The notes beneath the pieces are model-generated. The model did not search any database. It saw nothing but the letters and a program-made list of their open reading frames with translations, and was not told the DNA's origin. A program made the translations under genes and the position numbers. Below are positions 30,599 to 30,886 of a stretch of DNA of 30,886 bases, piece after piece. Within the stretch, counting starts at the first letter, position 1; each line of letters opens with the position of its first letter. Source of the DNA: Candidatus Fonsibacter sp. (GTDB lineage: Bacteria; Pseudomonadota; Alphaproteobacteria; Pelagibacterales; Pelagibacteraceae); the NCBI GenBank assembly GCA_009693745.1, contig SHWR01000005.1:1-30886 (forward strand). Direction: 5' to 3'.

Positions 30599-30886
30599 AT
30601 GAACATTCATTTAAGCGATCAGCCTTTCACCCAAAGGCAGTTAAGAGTTGGTGAACTATTAAAACAGTTACTTGGAAATTTATTTTTAAAAGAAGAAGTA
30701 GCTTTGCCAAATATCAATACGCGAGTGATTACGGTTTCAGAAGTTAGAATGAGCCCAGACTTAAAACATGCAAAAGTTTTTTTTATGCCGCTTGGAGGTA
30801 AAAATTCAGAATTTATTTTACAATCCCTTATCAATAATAATGGTTTAATTAAAAAACAAATGTCGCGTAATTGGAAAAATAAATTT
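30599..30886 (+). CDS. rbfA: Ribosome-binding factor A, N-terminal part (3' end outside window)
   Basis: 96 residues are visible from the ATG at 30599, 6 bases after the infB stop; the frame stays open to the window edge. The sequence matches the RbfA KH-like domain: QRQLRVGELLKQLLGNLFL (about 13-31) and VITVSEVRMSPDLKHAKVFFMPLGG (about 43-67), the latter being the conserved T-x-V-x-V-S-P-D-L-x-x-A-x-V-F segment. RbfA binds the 30S subunit and assists late 16S rRNA processing, particularly in the cold. infB-rbfA adjacency is widely conserved, and both would share the nusA promoter. Confidence 0.95.
   Translation, partial: MNIHLSDQPFTQRQLRVGELLKQLLGNLFLKEEVALPNINTRVITVSEVRMSPDLKHAKVFFMPLGGKNSEFILQSLINNNGLIKKQMSRNWKNKF

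Noticed and set aside
1..30886. tRNA, rRNA, CRISPR, insertion sequence, phage or defence genes
   Set aside because: None was seen; every gap is 115 bases or less and all sizeable frames are assigned to core families.

Overview
The window is a 30.9 kb piece of a streamlined, strongly AT-rich alphaproteobacterial chromosome. Coding sequence fills about 97.7% of it (17 gaps, about 714 bases in total), and no gap exceeds 115 bases. The low-GC codon use (Lys, Asn, Ile rich), frequent stop/start overlaps and typical alphaproteobacterial gene order (grpE opposite rph, dnaK-dnaJ-dapB-nth, murJ-trpS-usp-nfuA, miaB-phoH-ybeY-lnt-metK-trmB-nusA-infB-rbfA) best fit a free-living marine lineage such as Pelagibacterales (SAR11) or a similar streamlined group. 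I cannot fix the genus by eye.

Layout. Bases 1-431: the 3' end of an outer-membrane porin gene and a strong intrinsic terminator. Bases 433-3709: genes in alternating orientation (a ThiE/TenI-like protein, the PLP-homeostasis protein YggS, a small L,D-transpeptidase, an OmpR-type regulator with a degenerate receiver, a PfkB sugar/nucleoside kinase) with almost no DNA between them. Bases 2762-8909, minus strand: a chaperone and housekeeping run transcribed grpE, dnaK, dnaJ, dapB, nth, pfkB. Bases 8988-11757, plus strand: rph, rdgB, rsmI and a BON-domain lipoprotein like DolP. Bases 11754-14021, minus: the NADP-type malic enzyme MaeB. Bases 14124-18885, plus: murJ, trpS, a universal stress protein, nfuA and a membrane-anchored glucosaminidase, which meets a minus-strand polysaccharide deacetylase (18882-19934). 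Bases 19921 to the end, plus: tsaB, then miaB, phoH, ybeY, lnt, metK, trmB, nusA, infB and the start of rbfA.

How it fits together. The content is core: protein folding (GrpE/DnaK/DnaJ), translation and RNA maturation (TrpS, TsaB, MiaB, TrmB, RsmI, YbeY, Rph, NusA, InfB, RbfA), envelope assembly (MurJ, Lnt, porin, DolP-like, glucosaminidase, deacetylase, L,D-transpeptidase), Fe-S supply (NfuA), nucleotide sanitation and repair (RdgB, Nth), and central metabolism (MaeB, DapB, MetK). No mobile element, tRNA, rRNA, CRISPR array, phage gene or defence system was seen.

I found no clearly new biological system. The points most worth a second look are architectural: a promoter, perfect hairpin and U-tract directly ahead of the nusA ribosome-binding site, which looks like an attenuator; four convergent gene pairs whose stop codons interlock in one TTAA or TTAG; head-to-head genes with abutting or overlapping start codons; and loss of genes often found in these clusters elsewhere (hrcA, rimP, ylxR, rimI, fur, hemW and others).
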